Of a stretch of 64,000 nucleotides of DNA, positions 37,867 through 49,354 are shown in pieces. A program made the position numbers and the translations under genes. The notes below the pieces were generated by a model. That model did not search any database. It was not told the DNA's origin and worked only from the letters and a program-made list of their open reading frames with translations. The stretch covers positions 5,454,278 through 5,518,277 of the forward strand of contig NC_134030.1 in NCBI RefSeq assembly GCF_964204645.1. Direction: 5' to 3'. The stretch comes from Tubulanus polymorphus (Eukaryota; Nemertea; Palaeonemertea; Tubulaniformes; Tubulanidae). Each line of letters opens with the position of its first letter. Positions within the stretch are counted from its first letter, which is position 1.

Positions 37867-38864
37867 AATCTTGTGACAAAAATGTGAAGCTTATGTACAA
37901 TCCAATCTCTTCAGGGAAACATTTCGGTCTCTATATTCCGTTCTTAATGTGGGATTTTTATATAATAGGGGGTCATTCAACCGCAATTCTTTCATTCAGC
38001 ATCTACCGGCGAACTAGATTTTTTCAATGTCCATTCTTCTCAAATGATGCGATGCATTCTCGTATTGCCACCATCCCGTGCGTCTCTCCCTCTTTACATT
38101 TCCCATTTCCGGATTTCTCATCTTCTGTTTACGTCTTGCGCGGCGCCGGGATCCGAGCGGCGGTACGCTACGTGCACGGTTGAAACATCAAAGCAAAGCC
38201 GCCTTGTACACGCTTCCACATTAGTGTTTTATTGCAGGCTCATTATAACCTCATCAAACTTTGTTATGACACCGCTTGACCCAAAAAATATCCCCGAGCA
38301 CAGTAAGCCATTCAACGAGTAAAATGATCATAATTTTATTGCCTGGAATGGCCATTGAAAGACCGGCTCATTAATCTGTTAGTACCGTTATACACCGGGA
38401 CAGATTGAAAAGCTAAAAGATCAACGTCTCATAAACGATCCCAGAATATGAGAGGTCTGATCCTGCAGTTTATCAAAAACACACCAACGCCGATCTTGAT
38501 ATCGATTACCCGCGCACATATACGTGGAAAAAATATGTATATGCTTTTAATCGTTCGTGGGAAAGTCGACAGCAACTTGTTGACAGGTTTGACGCGGTTT
38601 GATGTTGATGAATGACCCTCCCGAACATCAAAGCTTCCGTGTGATACCTGCGTAATGCTGGAAACACTCGCAGTAGTTTCATACTGACCTGATTTACAGG
38701 AATGTGCAGTATATACTCTGGAGGAAAGCTGCAGAAATACTGAACACATTTTTAATTCGCGTTGTCAGAGTCCCAACTTTTCATTGCGAGCGTCGTTGTG
38801 GGTTAGCCATAGTCTTGTGGGATTGCCAGATCATCGCAATAACCCTAATGGAACCAACCCATTA

Positions 38865-39019
38865 CAGTAGACTCCGCTCGAGTCGGATCAACTCGGATAT
38901 TCTACGGAATGTTTCGTTAGAACATTATTAATGAAATACATAATATCCAACTAAGGATATCGGCAAACTCGGAGACATTTTTACGGTGCCAAAAGGTCCG
39001 ACTCGAGTGGAGTCGACTG
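38865..39019. mobile_element. Nonautonomous DNA transposon (TIR, TA target site), family B copy 1
   Basis: The left terminus CAGTAGACTCCGCTCGAGTC matches the reverse complement of the right terminus, CAGTCGACTCCACTCGAGTC. Over the first 25 bases 22 agree. TA flanks both ends, the target duplication of Tc1/mariner and pogo-type transposons, whose termini often start with CAG. It is 155 bp long, has no coding capacity, and lies inside the Hox4 intron. Confidence 0.85.
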
Positions 39020-39705
39020 TAAATATCGATCAAGTTCAACAAAGTGACGCGTATAACCCCGAACACCGGGTGATGTAATTAAAGAATTTATAGCTGCAAT
39101 TCGAAGACATTACCGACTGGAAGAAACGATATCTTAATCCTTTCGGGCATACACGCACGTGCAGCGTGAAATAGAATAATAATCGCCCTTTCAATATAGA
39201 AACAAAATAGAGACGTATTACACTACGTATAGCTATAACACAACTCGTGATAAGAGGCCATAAACTATATCAACTACACCGAGATATTATTGATTCCGCT
39301 GTTATTGCGTTGATATTATTGTCGCTGATTCAACATTTTCATCATTAAATATTTATGAGTCGGATGAGATTCACAGGTTTTAGGATTATCCGATTGCCCG
39401 CGTAGATTTGTCTGATAAACCGCTTTTGTCGTTGCGAGGATTTTTCCGTCGTCTTTTCTCTAAGCACGAGGTGCCTGGATATAGGAATACTCGGCGGGTA
39501 AAATCAACACTTGGTGGCAATATGCGAGTCCATTCTTCGATCGATTCAATCAAGAAAAAAATGTTCTCAAAACATAGATTTTATTTACACCTCACCTAAC
39601 CTAATCTTGTATGTGGCACGTTGAGTGTGTGGGTTGACGTGTCCATGTAATTTCATTTCATTGAGAAATATATACACCCTAAATTTTGATTTCTTATAAC
39701 GATAT

Positions 39706-39790
39706 GGTTGCGCGCAAAGATTCGATCTCGGAACCTCTTTCTCTGATCTTTTCAGATCGTCCCACCACATCCATTCGGCCACGTTCACCC
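39706..39790 (-). pseudogene. Degenerate tRNA-like sequence (tRNA relic or SINE head)
   Basis: On the minus strand TGGCCGAATGG (39771-39781) is a good A-box, as in Leu and Ser tRNAs. Downstream, GAGATCGAATCTTTG (about 39718-39732) resembles a B-box. A TCTGA/TCAGA stem lies between them, but its loop has 5 rather than 7 bases. The acceptor stem does not pair well, so this is not a working tRNA gene. A tRNA-derived SINE is an alternative. Confidence 0.4.
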
Positions 39791-39902
39791 ATTGATTAAC
39801 GCCATGCTTGACCAAAACTCATCGGGGTCATACCGAATTCATCGAGAGACTAAGGAATCCCCGCTGCTGACGTCATTCGTCTGGAAGGGAAGCCTCAAAT
39901 CA

Positions 39903-40030
39903 ATGAAACACTCCGTCTGCGTTGTAACGATATAAGATCATATCCCACAATATGAAAGAAAGACAAATTCTAAAAAGTCTCGTAAGACTTTTCTACTTTA
40001 TCCTAATAGTCATCTTCGGGAATACTGTTC
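39903..40030 (-). mobile_element. Family F repeat, copy 4
   Basis: The minus strand reads TATTCCCGAAGATGACTATT, then an altered centre (AGTAGAAAAGTC), then GTGGGATATGATC and CGTTACAACGCAGACGGAG. Same orientation and block order as copy 3, with the GAAAC box degraded. Confidence 0.7.
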
Positions 40031-43000
40031 GGTGGCTGTCGAGACTAAATTGACACTTACATTTAGTTATTCACACGAGGCCATGAACTCTTGATACGTA
40101 TTTAAAGCCTCATTGATGATAATCTGGCTCTCATTTCACTGCGGCAACAGGTGTATTTTTTCTCGTTCGGGAGATCGAAATGAATTTACAATTGAAGCTA
40201 TACGTATTTTCCGTACATCCTTTAATTGCTTCTGGTGACATGTCGTCATGATTGATCAGTACGATTCTCTACACCGAAGCCGCGTCAAATCGGACAGTTC
40301 TCATATTAGTTCACGTCGACTCTTCGTCAAACAAAGAAAATATTCGCTCCGCCATATTTGAAAAGTGTCAACGGCGGCTTAGACTATTGGCGATTATTTT
40401 TTATTTCGGAATGCGCTGAAAAGCCGCGGATTAACCGAAAAACCCCTTATTGAACCGTCGTTACATTATTGTCTTTCAATTGAGGTCGATTTCGCATGTG
40501 GATTATTTCCGGGGTTTCGACCTGTTAGAAGGCTGGCTGTCGATGCATGCGTTCACTTCGGTTACGTTAGTTTTCAATAACCGAAGATGTGCGAGTCATT
40601 CCCGCGTGATATGACTGAGTTATGGATCTCCGTAACAACTTAATGTAGAAAAAAACACTACAGGACACAAATCTCTCCTTTGTTCGATTGTGTAACGTCA
40701 CTTCCATAACCGGACACCGGACTTTTTTACGTTTTCCTCCAAAAATATAATTAATGATATAATTAGTAAGGGATTATTCAGATCACGCGTGGGTCGGTCT
40801 AAGCCCCGGTTCGATAAGTGTCCTTTATGATGACCCGATCCCCGAGGAGTTATCTTCACTTGACCGACGGCTCGCCCGTTAATGCGATGATGAATATTTC
40901 AGTCCCTCGGAACAATAGCAATTTGTCGACGACGACCGGCGCTTAATTCAAGTCCAGTGTCCGGCCCATTATACGATACCTCTTCAGACCTGTCGACATG
41001 TGATCGTAAAAAATCACCGACGACGCCGGTCATCTCAGGAACTAATACAGATTAAATCAGGTCGTCGACGTTAATTCAATTAAAAGAAATCGTATTTACA
41101 TTTACGAGCAATTTGATACACTGTTCCCATGTCATAACTCTATCTGTCATGCGTTTCCTGTAATATTGAGTACATCGGTCTAAAATGCATGATTCTCGAA
41201 ATTCCTTGCTGTAGATTTTGAAGGAAAAGACTTTTCAGCGGACGAGACAAACCTGATGTGGATTATAGAGTTATAATCATTACGCCTACACAGTCTGTTA
41301 CGCTTCACGCCGTTCTAGTCATGGGTGGTTAAGTTGCAGTACTTTTCACTGCGTTCGCCGCGCCGCCGCTATACGTCGGCGCAAGCTCCGCTTTAAGAAG
41401 ACCCAGTCAGACGTACATAACAACCCCATACGGCAACGATATCAAAAGAAACGAGGAAATCTGTTCCCGAGATATTGTGTCATTTCGTGTCGCCGGGTGT
41501 TTTGATTAATACTTCAAGAACTCAGCCCCCTGATCGTTTCGACCGAATCGTTTCCAATTTAGCGAGCTGCACACGTTCATGCCCGATTTGAAAGTCGATA
41601 CAAAATTCAGATCCAATCGGAATTGTCGGTGTGATGATTAATTTTGGACGATATTTCTATGCAAATCGCGATTGTTGTTTTGACAGTATTTCTGCACGAT
41701 AAGTTATATTATAGTACATGTATTTAGTATTTTCGCCTAGCGTTACTTGATAAATGTAAAATTAATTCAAATTTCACACTTTGCAATCTGTTTCGTCGTT
41801 CTACGTGCAACGTATATATCTTATCGTTTGGCGCAAGCGACAATAAGAAATCTGGTGTTGTAGCTAAATTGCAATTTGGTCACACGTTTCTCGATTACAA
41901 TACAAAACCTAATTTTCGCTTTTGTAGATTTCATAAACTGGTATATTCATAAATAAGCACTTTCCATTTCTGAATACAGAAGTATATCGTCGGTTTTCCG
42001 GACTGTTCTGAAACGGGAAATAATTGACACCGAACCGATTCTGCGTCCACAATTACGATGAGATCGTGAATAACAAGCATGTTTATCTAGCACTGCTTCT
42101 GGTCGTATGACAAATGTCCAACCGACAGGCGCACAATGTCTTCTGTGGACTGCGCGATGATTAGTGACTTACGGAATTTAACAATTTCAGACGCACGATT
42201 TCGAATTTTACAATGCAGCTTTCGAAAACAAATGGACGAAGTCGGATTATATGTCAGATTATTAATGCCTTCTTTGCGTGCTAATTGGGCGAGGTTCAAT
42301 TCGTGGTCTAACGGTCCCTTGTCGTGGTTTTGTCTTCTTCAATTTTAATCATAATGACTCAATATTTGAAATACGTGCATGAAATTAAGGCTCGTTCTAA
42401 GATCTGGCCATTGATAGCCACAATACAGTTTTGCACGATCTCGATCATGTAAACATGGTCGGACATTCTATAGTTTCGCTTACCGTCGTTTTCTGATCGG
42501 ATAATTAAAGTCAATCGCGGAACAGTGGAACTATTTCAACCTTGGACTAATCATGAAGAGAAAAATTTCGACAATTATCAAGGAAAGCTAACAGAGCTTT
42601 TACGTTTCCACTCAACTTTATGAGCTATTTGCAAGACTTTGTTGACAATGACTCGCAGAATTGGTTGAAACGTCGATGCCTCCTTGTTTTTTTCTTCGTG
42701 ATATTGTTATGTTTTTTTCTGCAATCGAAATATAGGCAGTCACTTTGTCAATGGAAACCAAAGCTGTTTATTTCTATGTATATAATGTATACACGATGAT
42801 GGCCCTATTCGTGGCCAAACTGTCACACATGCAACTTGAATGACTGGTTGGAAACTTCATTTTTAGCGTCTTATTTTCTTTCGGCACTGATAAAGCTGAT
42901 AGGTCTCGGGTTTGTTGAGCCAAGCTGTTGACGATACTACAATAGCGGCACTCTTGATGGCGGCAGCTTTGATCGTTTCCTTATTAACGGAATCATCTAT

Positions 43001-43205
43001 CCAGATCTATGGGCTGTGTTGGCATGCGCCAGTTGTATACGATACGATCACGAGCAGATTATGGTCCCGCAACAATAGTTGCTTTCTCGCAGACGTGTGA
43101 AAAAATGCTGATATTATGAGCTTATCGTCACGAGATATCTCGGCCTGCAGCGAGATCACTCATGTACTACAAGATCTCAACGGGAGATGGTCATATCGAT
43201 ATAAA

Positions 43206-43326
43206 GAACCCATGGTAGTGACCTGGTTGTGAGTTAGAATTAACTCTCTGAATTGAATAAAGTTGGTTCATTTTCAACGAATTAACTCTCGAGTCAATTT
43301 ATAACTCAAAACTGTGGAACTGAGTC
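43206..43326. mobile_element. Palindromic MITE-like element, family A copy 2
   Basis: The left part has GGTTGTGAGTTAGAATTAAC and the right part TAACTCAAAACTGTGGAACT; the centre is GGTTCATTTTCAACGAATTA. It matches family A at 15299. It lies in the Hox4 intron about 1 kb before exon 2. Confidence 0.7.
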
Positions 43327-43478
43327 TTTGAAAAATATCATAGGTCATTGTATGCTTTGCCTGCGGGTCTTCGCATTAGGCTCCACATTCGGCGGTGAAG
43401 CCCTAATAAATGTACTTGACTAATGTTAACATTTCACCCCATCCAAACGAAAAACAAGGTATATAATAGTTCGGCCCA

Positions 43479-43655
43479 GAAGGATTGACCCCATCCACCG
43501 TCTTCTTTGGTAATGAGGGTTTATACCATGTGCTGAATTACATTTTTTGCAAATAAAACTCTAACTGCCAAAATAAGTTCTTTAACAATTCCCCGAAGGA
43601 TTAACCCCTCCCACTGTCTCCTATTGAATTCGGAGGGCTCCATTTAGTGAATTAC
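43479..43655. repeat. Divergent tandem duplication
   Basis: AAGGATTGACCCCATCCACC, then GTCTTC, GAGGG and GAATTAC, is followed about 116 bases later by AAGGATTAACCCCTCCCACT, GTCTCC, GGAGGG and GAATTACC in the same order. The two units have clearly diverged. Confidence 0.55.
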
Positions 43656-44290
43656 CTTCCCGCCGGTAAATCTGTAGCCAAACCGATCAAAGGATGACGT
43701 CACGATACATTGTCACCGACTGACAACGGGACGAGGATAATAGTAACGAATGATGATCCGTTAGTTGGCGACTTATGTTCTCGTGTTTTCGGTGATTATC
43801 ATTGTGTGCACAGCACGAACCGTGTTAGTAACCACATCAATGAGATCGCGACACGAGATCACGTAATTAATTATCATCGAGTATGGCCATGCTTGAATCC
43901 CCGGTGATTCATTATTTGTCCTGAAAATACTATCTATCCCCCGTAGACGGTTTATCATCTATCCGTCGGTGCAATCTTTTTTTGTGCCCGCTCGTCATGA
44001 CACTACAGACGCGCTTTTTCACAAATAAACTATTTTCCGGTTAAGTCAGTTCAATGATCATCACGATTTGTGTGACAAATTTTAAAATCATATACCGAGC
44101 AACACTATGGGCATTATCAGTTATGAATACGTTTCATGTTTCCTTGAACTTCTTACGTCAGAGGCTAGAAAGAAAAAATCGCTCGCCTCAAGGGTTCGAG
44201 CCCCAACAAAATCCAAATTCCGAGGGTTTATTAAAGGAATTCGATACGTGTATCTAAAATGTTGTCATTCATTTTATTTTTTGTTTTCAG

Positions 44291-44598
44291 ACGGCCACAG
44301 TAAGAGAACGCGAACCGCCTATACTCGCCATCAAATTTTAGAACTCGAAAAAGAATTCCATTACAACCGTTACCTAACTCGCCGACGGAGGATCGAAATC
44401 GCGCACTTACTCACGTTGTCCGAGCGACAAGTAAAAATATGGTTCCAAAATCGACGCATGAAATGGAAAAAGGAACACAAATTACCGAACACTAAAATGC
44501 GTTTAACGGACACGACGGACCTGCGGCCGCCGCAACTTACGGATTTATCAGTGGTCAGCTGCGGTCCCCCGGACCATCGAACAGCCTTGACTACTTGA
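44291..44598 (+). CDS. Hox4: Hox4 (Dfd class) homeobox protein, exon 2 with the homeodomain
   Basis: Exon 2 encodes residues 139-240. The split codon G/AC gives Asp139, and TGA is at 44596-44598. The homeodomain (residues 142-201) starts [20 protein letters not shown]; helix 3 is [16 protein letters not shown] with Trp48, Phe49, Gln50, Asn51 and Arg53. The KLPNTK motif right after it is diagnostic for the Hox4/Dfd class. Eleven residues separate YPWM from the homeodomain. Unusual residues are Leu37, Thr39 (usually Cys) and Val45 (usually Ile). The tail is short, ending RTALTT. The full protein would be 240 residues. A frame open upstream to 44107 is intron read-through. Confidence 0.97.
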
Positions 44599-44709
44599 CA
44601 TTCGTTTCATTTCAAAGAGATAATAATATTTATTATGTCATCAACTTCATTGTCATCATCATCGTCATTTGTGATCTCGGGTAACCAGTGACCTGTATGT
44701 GTATATATC

Positions 44710-44744
<35 letters not shown>

Positions 44745-46673
44745 AAAAATATATGTATAAGTTATTAAAAACTAAAAAAACGATCGTCTGTGAATTCGTG
44801 CGTGTAGTGTATCTCGTAGAATATAGATGGCGTTCCGCGTAATGCGTGGTTCGAGTTGAAGAAGCCATCATTTTAGGCGCATACGTAGAACTAATCGGCG
44901 ATTTCATCGATATGAAATTCAATGTGTACATATATGTTGTCCGTGTGTTTTACTAGCTCGAAGCTGAGTACAAGTTGGTTGATAAAGTGTCCAATGAAGA
45001 ATGATAAACGCTGTCTCAAACCGCGCACGACGAAGGCATCGCTGTGCCTGGTTGGTGTCCGCGCGCGAAAGAAACTGTTCGTTTCGCGTGTATTACGCTG
45101 AAAATCGTGATTTTATGTACTGATGAATGTAGCGATAAAAGCCCGGACGAAAAACGATAACATCTGCACGGTGACGTTTCTCGATATGACTCGGCGCCGT
45201 CGTCACTGGGGTTCGCGTGTGACTCCACACCACTTACGCGCGCGCTTTCCCCGAAGACTACTTAGGCTTAATAGAACATATATATATATACAATAACATA
45301 AAGATGGCTATCTGGGGGCTATATCATTCAGATTCAGAAAACATTGCTAACGTACTTACGTATGATAAAACCTATAGCGTCACAAATATTTTTTACAATG
45401 GTTGAACTGAAGATAGTTTTTTATTTTTGGCTATGACCTGTAGGACCAGGTCCCCATAGATACGCAATACTTTCATTTTTTTTCATCATTCTTCAAACAG
45501 TATATTTCGCTTTTGAAACTGTGCTGCTTACTCTTTGTGTCATTCGGTTTTCGCACATTTAGCGGATTATCTCGTCGAGCGCTTGTCGTGAAAAACAGCG
45601 CTGCACTGATCTAGCTGCGAGCAGGCTAATCCCTATATCCAGCATCGACTTCTAAAATACCTAAATCCTCTTTATATATACACTTAATATGGCTTAAAAG
45701 ATCAGGGTGTAAAATGTATAGAATTTAGTCTAGATTTTACTGATTTCCGAGATGTTAAATTAGTTGACTTTATTTTCGCAGATTTTATATGTTACGTCCT
45801 ATAGGGTACGATAGTTATCCGTTTTGCATTTAGATTATTTCGGATCCACTTCTCTGACACTAGCTGCGTAATCTACTTCTATCGTGTATTTTATCATACT
45901 TTTTTTTCATTGGGAATGTATAGTCAGTTTTTCAGATGTTTGTCACGTTGCTGCTCTCAAGCCACGGCACCTATAGAGTCGTCATATTTAGCAATACATG
46001 ACCAGGAACATGGGTCGAATGTCGTAATGTGGTTAACTTTTTTCAGTGTTCAGTGAAAACCTAAGAAATAGAATTTATGCACTCGGATGACGTTAATGAA
46101 CTCTAGCAATTTCTACCCATGCTGTGGCTTGGTATTTGATAGTTTATAGAATAAATGAAATTCGTCGTTCTCCCATATCTCGGAAAATCTTTCACGCTTT
46201 TCTCGCTGAAATATTCGATTTGAATTCATTTCTATTTACTTTTCTACTTGGCGACGGCGGCCCTCATTCGTGGCTGGTTATAATTTCAATTGAGGGAAAA
46301 ATTGTTATTTTATTTCCATTTCTTTTTCTAAATTGCCCCCTCCCTCTCCCTTTTATTGATGTCATTTTTCATAATTTTCGTTTCATCTTTAAACCAAATA
46401 TACCGGCTGAAAAATATATTTGAACGGGCGAGTGCGAACTTCAAAATCAATCATCGCATTTGATGTGTGAAGTAGTTGTTCTTATTTGATTTTCGTGAGG
46501 CCGAATATTCATTCGGTGTCGCTCTGTCAGTGGCTCCGTATTGTTGGCGGAACATGTTATGTCCAAACTTTTCGCGAGGCAATAAATTTTATGATATAAT
46601 AATACATGTAATTCACGTTGATGCAGCGTCCGTGTACTCCCTGTTTCTGAATCATGTCGCCGTTGTATATTTA
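44599..46673 (+). other. 3' flank / probable 3' UTR of Hox4
   Basis: AT-rich sequence with a (TA)n microsatellite. The first clear AATAAA I see is near 46148, but variant signals may be used earlier, so the transcript end is open. No gene is recognised. Confidence 0.5.
44711..44741. repeat. (TA)n microsatellite
   Basis: A pure run of about 15 TA units lies 110 bases after the Hox4 stop codon. Confidence 0.95.
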
Positions 46674-46847
46674 CGGTAGACTTCGCCAAAGTCGGATCTT
46701 CTGGGACCGTAAAACGTGTCCGGCTTGAGTGATATCCGAGTTGGATATTATGTATTTCATAAAAAGTATCGCAAAAATATCTAAAAGAAACATCTGAGTT
46801 GAGAGGTTATCCGAGTTGATCGGATCCGACTTGGGCGGAGTCTACTG
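46674..46847. mobile_element. Nonautonomous DNA transposon, family B copy 2
   Basis: The left end, CGGTAGACTTCGCCAAAGTC, and the reverse complement of the right end, CAGTAGACTCCGCCCAAGTC, agree at 22 of the first 25 positions. Internal GATATCCGAGTTGGATATTA and ATGTATTTCATAAAAAG relate it to the element at 38865. TA precedes the left end; the right flank is AC, so one target copy has mutated. Confidence 0.8.
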
Positions 46848-47585
46848 ACGCGTAAGCGCGGACATGACCTGACTACGACTACTTCGTATTTGAGAGTAGT
46901 TTCTACTATTTTTAAGAGCTCAACCTACTCCTGAAAATATCCTCGAACTTCTAGTTCATTTTCAATTAAACTACTACTATATTTGTGATGTCAAATTCCT
47001 TTCATCTTTTGGTGAAAACTATTATATACGATTTGAGATATCAGGAAGCCTGGTCTGATGCACGTATAAACTAGAGAACACCATACTCGAGTCCATTGTG
47101 CATGCGATGTGAAATACATACCCGAATATAACGAGTGATTAGTGCCCTGTCGAGAAATTACCTTGCTTAGGAATAATCTGTGGACCATCGAGGTCAACAC
47201 TCTAAGCGAAACATACTTTGTTTAACCGTTTGAGCGCCCTTACTGTAAGATTGGGTGTGGTGGTTGAGCCTAAGATTGGGTGTGGTGGTTGAGCCTAGTG
47301 CAGTGATGTGTATATTTATCAGTTAGTCAGTGCTCTGAAGGGAACTGGCGATTGGGAAATATGTAATCTCATTCCAAAACAAAATATGTCGCAACATCGA
47401 TTTTTTTTTCAAATATATCGTGGTTTTTAGGAGTAAATATAGATTTTAATGTCAAGTCAATGTTTACAAAAATAAATATGTTTATACAAAAATATTCGAG
47501 TGTTCGTATGCTGTTTTTCTCTAGTTGAGGATTTTCTACACGAGAGTTGATGACGTAACACTAATGAGCAACAATGACGTCAGCC
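46848..47585. other. Noncoding spacer with a perfect 25-bp tandem duplication
   Basis: The unit at 47246-47270 (TAAGATTGGGTGTGGTGGTT then GAGCC) is repeated exactly at 47271-47295. A small piece near 46950 (TAGTTCATTTTCAATTAAAC) resembles the centre of family A. No gene is recognised. Confidence 0.6.
47246..47295. repeat. Perfect 25-bp tandem duplication
   Basis: There are two adjacent identical copies, 47246-47270 and 47271-47295. The absence of mismatches points to a recent duplication or an assembly artefact. Confidence 0.95.
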
Positions 47586-47695
47586 AGGGTTTCATGAGAA
47601 AGTTTAAGCTTAAAACAGTTAAGTTCGAATTGTTGTCCTCGGCGAAAACATCGTCACAAACAGCAACTAAACCAAAAATTTGAGTTTCGTAACCT
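47586..47695. mobile_element. Palindromic MITE-like element, family D copy 2
   Basis: AGGGTTTCATGAGAAAGTTT, AAGCTTAAAACAGTTAAGTT and GAATTGTTGTCCTC match family D copy 1 at 6090. The right end, AAATTTGAGTTTCGTAACCT, is a worn inverted repeat of the left. Confidence 0.6.
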
Positions 47696-49239
47696 AGTAC
47701 TCTCTAATGCACCCTGAACGTCACAACACAGCATCAGCCTGCTGGCCTTACCCCCGGGATAGCTAAAATCAAGTCGAGTAGTGAACGCCCGACCCATCCA
47801 GACCCTGACCTCTATTGAACTTCTGACTGGTCGCAACCGGAAAAGCATATAGCTGCACCGGATATCGAGGTTGAGAAGTGTGTCTATTGTCCATATCGGT
47901 AAATTATCATTATACAAGTTATCACGGTCTTAGTCGTCGGAAACGCTAGTTTTATTACCGCGTTCAAGTCGTGATTGTGAATTTATTTGTAATTTTCTAT
48001 GGCGCTGCTGGTTCAGTGTGATTCATGTGGAGGGTCTCGTCGCGGTGAGAGGTTAGATACGTTATCTATGTGTATTTGAGTTTGGTCATCGATTCGATAC
48101 AGAACGCATATTATACTCCCTTAGAGAATATCGATAAAATCTGAGTTGAGTTTCAACTCGAGCTATCCTAATCGTTCGTATTTCGAATTGAGTTATAATC
48201 CTTCGGCCATGGAATCATTTTTATTAGGCAAATATTTGGTTAAACCATCTTATTCCATGGTTAAACCACGATCCGCGAAACAACTGCAAACCGAAAAACA
48301 TTACTGTTTTCAAACATTTATAGGCATCCTGAATACCTTTAGGAAATCTATTTGCAAGATGTAGCGTTGAAAACCTAATACTTATATGCATACGAACATG
48401 ATTTGGCTTCCGGGGCGTCTTGGAAACATGAAAAAAGCTGTGGTTTATGCGTTGGATTTTACGATGGAACAAACATTTTTTCTTAAAACATATCATTACT
48501 ATGGAACAAAGCTTTTTAGTTATATTTGGAATTGGGCACGAGCAAGCTGTCAAACTGCGCACGCTGTTATTCCCACAGTGAACTCTTCATGAGACAGCGG
48601 TTTCCTTTGATGTCATTAGAAACAAGAAAAATTGAAATCCGTGCGCGAAATAATTAATCAAGACCGGTTTTGTTTTGTGGTCGGAAACACTATCATTCAA
48701 GGAGAGTCGTTTTGCATTTGAATACGTCCAGACCTCGGTCCAATCAGGGTGATCATTATTAGAATATCGACTCGTTTATTGCAGTTCCGAGCGCTTTACC
48801 GCCTCTTTTTGTGCGGACCTTTCGAACTGAAGATAAATAATCGTTATATTTATCACGTTTCGCGTCGTTAGAATTAATGCGTATTAATAAAGGTCATCCC
48901 CGGTGAGTCTGAGTCGCTAAATCCATCGACGTTGAAATGAAGTTCACTTTACCAGCATTTGGACTTCGACGCTGCATTCAGTCTCCCCTTTGTCTTTGTC
49001 CATTTAGAACCATATTCAAAGATTGAAAGTAAAAACCATGAACAATTTTTTATCATTCACGAATTTGCTGAAAATTTCGCGCTCTTAACAACTGTTTGTG
49101 TGGGACGGCATAAAGGAAAGTAACTGCCAAAATAGATAGGATTGATCTTGAATGATCTTATTCCTATACAAGTGTCTCCCTATTATAGCACTACAGGTAT
49201 ATCAGATTTCTCCGTCTAAAAGTGTTGGAGCTGTCAACT
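47696..49239. other. Noncoding spacer 3' of Hox4
   Basis: No gene is recognised. Frames of 68-112 codons on both strands at 48146-48592 overlap one another and show no known motif. Confidence 0.4.
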
Positions 49240-49354
49240 GGTTCTGGATCCAATTCCACAGAGATTATTTGTAAAATTTGACTCTAAAGTTAAAACATTG
49301 AAAATGAACTGATTTTCAGAGTAAACCTTTACTCACAACTGTGAAACCGGGCCC
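49240..49354. mobile_element. Palindromic MITE-like element, family A copy 3
   Basis: GGTTCTGGATCCAATTCCAC opens it and ACTCACAACTGTGAAACCGG then GCCCC closes it. The internal ACATTGAAAATGAACTG is the family A centre. Confidence 0.7.

Larger units (their letters stand above)
36077..44290 (+). other. Hox4: Hox4 intron
   Basis: An 8.2-kb phase-1 intron lies between donor GTATGT (36077) and acceptor TTGTTTTCAG (44281-44290), at the usual Hox position between YPWM and the homeodomain. It carries two family F copies, one family B and one family A element, a tRNA-like remnant, a short (TA)n run near 37213-37230 and a direct duplication TAACGCTTAAAAGGTAT (about 37255-37271 and 37280-37296). The stretch at about 40800-41060 is CpG-richer and repeat-free and is a candidate enhancer. 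No internal exon was recognised. Confidence 0.9.

Noticed and set aside
44186-44203. GGTTCGAGCCCC as a tRNA B-box close to Hox4 exon 2
   Set aside because: No A-box or cloverleaf could be placed around it.
44107-44290. Extension of the Hox4 exon 2 frame upstream
   Set aside because: It reads through the intron acceptor; the exon 1 - exon 2 junction restores Asp in phase and joins YPWM to the homeodomain.
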